A DNA stretch of 5,895 bases from Xanthobacteraceae bacterium. Lineage in GTDB: Bacteria > Pseudomonadota > Alphaproteobacteria > Rhizobiales > Xanthobacteraceae. Both the position numbers and the translations under genes were made by a program. The notes beneath the pieces were generated by a model. That model had not been told where the DNA came from. It saw only the letters and a program-made list of their open reading frames with translations, and ran no database searches. The number at the start of each line of letters is the position of its first letter. The first letter of the stretch is position 1. The stretch covers positions 1-5,895 of the forward strand of contig JASHYD010000920.1 in NCBI GenBank assembly GCA_030043175.1. Direction: 5' to 3'. Below are positions 4,922 through 5,895 of this stretch, piece by piece.

Positions 4922-5895
4922 TCACTCCGCCTTTATCACGAGTTTGAGCGAAGATGCGAGCACAGCGGCCGCCAGAAGGATGCCGGCCATAGCGAGGAGG
5001 CCTGCCGCGAACGAACCGGTATTCTCCCTTAGCCATCCCATCAAATAGGGTCCTGCGAAGCCTCCGATGGTTCCGACGGAGTTGATAAATGCCAGTCCCG
5101 CGGCAGCGCCGACGCCGCTCAGGAAGCGGGTCGGGATCGGCCAGAAGATTGACCGCGCCGATGTAATGCCGACCAGCGCCACGGTCATGGCCGTGAGCCC
5201 CAGAACCAGATTGCCGGCCGCCACCGAGGCGGCCAGGCCGCCCATTCCGACCATAAGGGCGATAGTGAGGTTGGCGATCTTCTTGCCGGTGCGGTCGACG
5301 TGCCAGGACCACCACAGCATACCAGCCGAAGCGAAAACATAAGGCACGGCCGACAGAACGCTCGATGCGAGGTCCGAGAGCCCGAAGCTCTTGATGATCT
5401 GCGGCAGGAAAATGCCCACTCCGTAGGAGCCGAGCGTAAAGCCGAATTGAATCACCGCCAGCATGACGACGCGAATATCCGCAAGCGCCGCCAACAGGCT
5501 CGACTTTGGCCGCTCGCGATACTCCGCGGCGAGCATTTCGGCCAGAATCCGCCGATCCTTGTCGGTGAGCCATGGCGCGGTCTCGGGGCGATCAGCGAGA
5601 ACGTAAAGCGCCATTACGCCAAGGATGACCGCCGGCAATCCTTCGACGATGAAAAGCCATTGCCACCCGGCAACGCCGACCACGCCATTCATCTCGAGCA
5701 GCAATCCCGAAATCGGACCTCCGACCACGGACGACAGCGGGATTGCGACCAGAAACCACGCCAGCATGCGCGTGCGGTACTGTGTCGGAAACCACGCCGC
5801 AAAAAAGTACGCAACGCCTGGGAAGAATCCAGCTTCCGCCACGCCGAGGGCAAAGCGTGCCGCGTAATAGGAATGGACGTCATAGGCCCAGGCGG
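4922..5895 (-). CDS. ACS-family MFS organic-anion transporter, N-terminus beyond window
   Basis: The C-terminal 323 residues of an inner-membrane symporter; the frame stays open to the right edge at 5895, so roughly the first 90-110 residues (helices 1-3) are missing. Coding upstream of 5842 reads ...YYAARFALGV, so the GTG at 5842 is an internal Val and not the start. Anion:cation symporter hallmarks are clear: RFALGVAEAGFFPG in helix 4, AAWFPTQYRTRM, IPLSSVVGGPISG, GWQWLFIVEGLPAVILG, then a polar middle loop with ADRPETAPWLTDKDRR, the second-half motif WSWHVDRTGKK, and FWPIPTRFLSG...INSVGTIGGFAGPYLMGW near the end. Known members carry tartrate, hexuronates/galactonate, phthalate, 4-hydroxyphenylacetate or nicotinate with protons. 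Its position 103 bases before an alpha-hydroxy-acid oxidase suggests that it imports the oxidase substrate or a precursor, but the exact anion is not readable from sequence. Confidence 0.88.
   Translation of the reverse strand, partial: AWAYDVHSYYAARFALGVAEAGFFPGVAYFFAAWFPTQYRTRMLAWFLVAIPLSSVVGGPISGLLLEMNGVVGVAGWQWLFIVEGLPAVILGVMALYVLADRPETAPWLTDKDRRILAEMLAAEYRERPKSSLLAALADIRVVMLAVIQFGFTLGSYGVGIFLPQIIKSFGLSDLASSVLSAVPYVFASAGMLWWSWHVDRTGKKIANLTIALMVGMGGLAASVAAGNLVLGLTAMTVALVGITSARSIFWPIPTRFLSGVGAAAGLAFINSVGTIGGFAGPYLMGWLRENTGSFAAGLLAMAGILLAAAVLASSLKLVIKAE

Noticed and set aside
5840..5842. GTG at 5842 as the start of the ACS transporter
   Set aside because: The frame continues to the window edge with typical helix-4 sequence (YYAARFALGV), so this codon is an internal valine and the gene is truncated by the window.

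Overview
The window looks like chromosomal DNA from a GC-rich alphaproteobacterium, most plausibly of the Bradyrhizobium/Rhodopseudomonas group. The reasons are strong G/C bias at third codon positions, the gene families present, and an intergenic palindrome (about 1077-1145) that resembles from memory the dispersed repeats of that group. No search was run, so the taxonomic call is an inference.

Layout. The left part reads on the + strand: a periplasmic sugar-type ABC substrate-binding protein (42-1001), a 208-base gap holding the palindromic repeat, and a 12-helix major facilitator transporter (1210-2442). The right part reads on the - strand, listed here in order of transcription: an ACS-family (anion:cation symporter) organic-anion transporter cut by the right window edge (4922-5895), an FMN-dependent alpha-hydroxy-acid oxidase/dehydrogenase (3697-4818), and a CmcJ/NvfI-family Fe(II)/2-oxoglutarate-type oxygenase (2536-3393). 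The two halves converge at 2443-2535. No RNA gene, CRISPR array, insertion sequence or phage gene was seen.

How the genes may work together. The - strand trio reads as a small uptake-and-oxidation module: an organic anion enters through the ACS permease, the flavoenzyme oxidises an alpha-hydroxy acid to a 2-oxo acid, and the CmcJ-like enzyme hydroxylates, desaturates or otherwise oxidises a related molecule. The trio may be split into two transcripts, because the 303-base gap before the cmcJ-like gene holds two hairpins next to the flavoenzyme stop and a possible promoter. The + strand pair has no ABC permease or ATPase in view; partners of the binding protein may lie left of the window. Substrates are unknown for all five genes.

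The structures most worth a second look are non-coding: a perfect 13-base inverted repeat with a 50-base spacer between the ACS transporter and flavoenzyme genes, a bulged 13-bp hairpin over the flavoenzyme stop codon next to a second nested hairpin, and an 8-base inverted repeat upstream of the cmcJ-like gene. I did not find evidence for a clearly new class of biological system. The nearest candidate is the uncharacterised pairing of flavin oxidase and CmcJ-like oxygenase.
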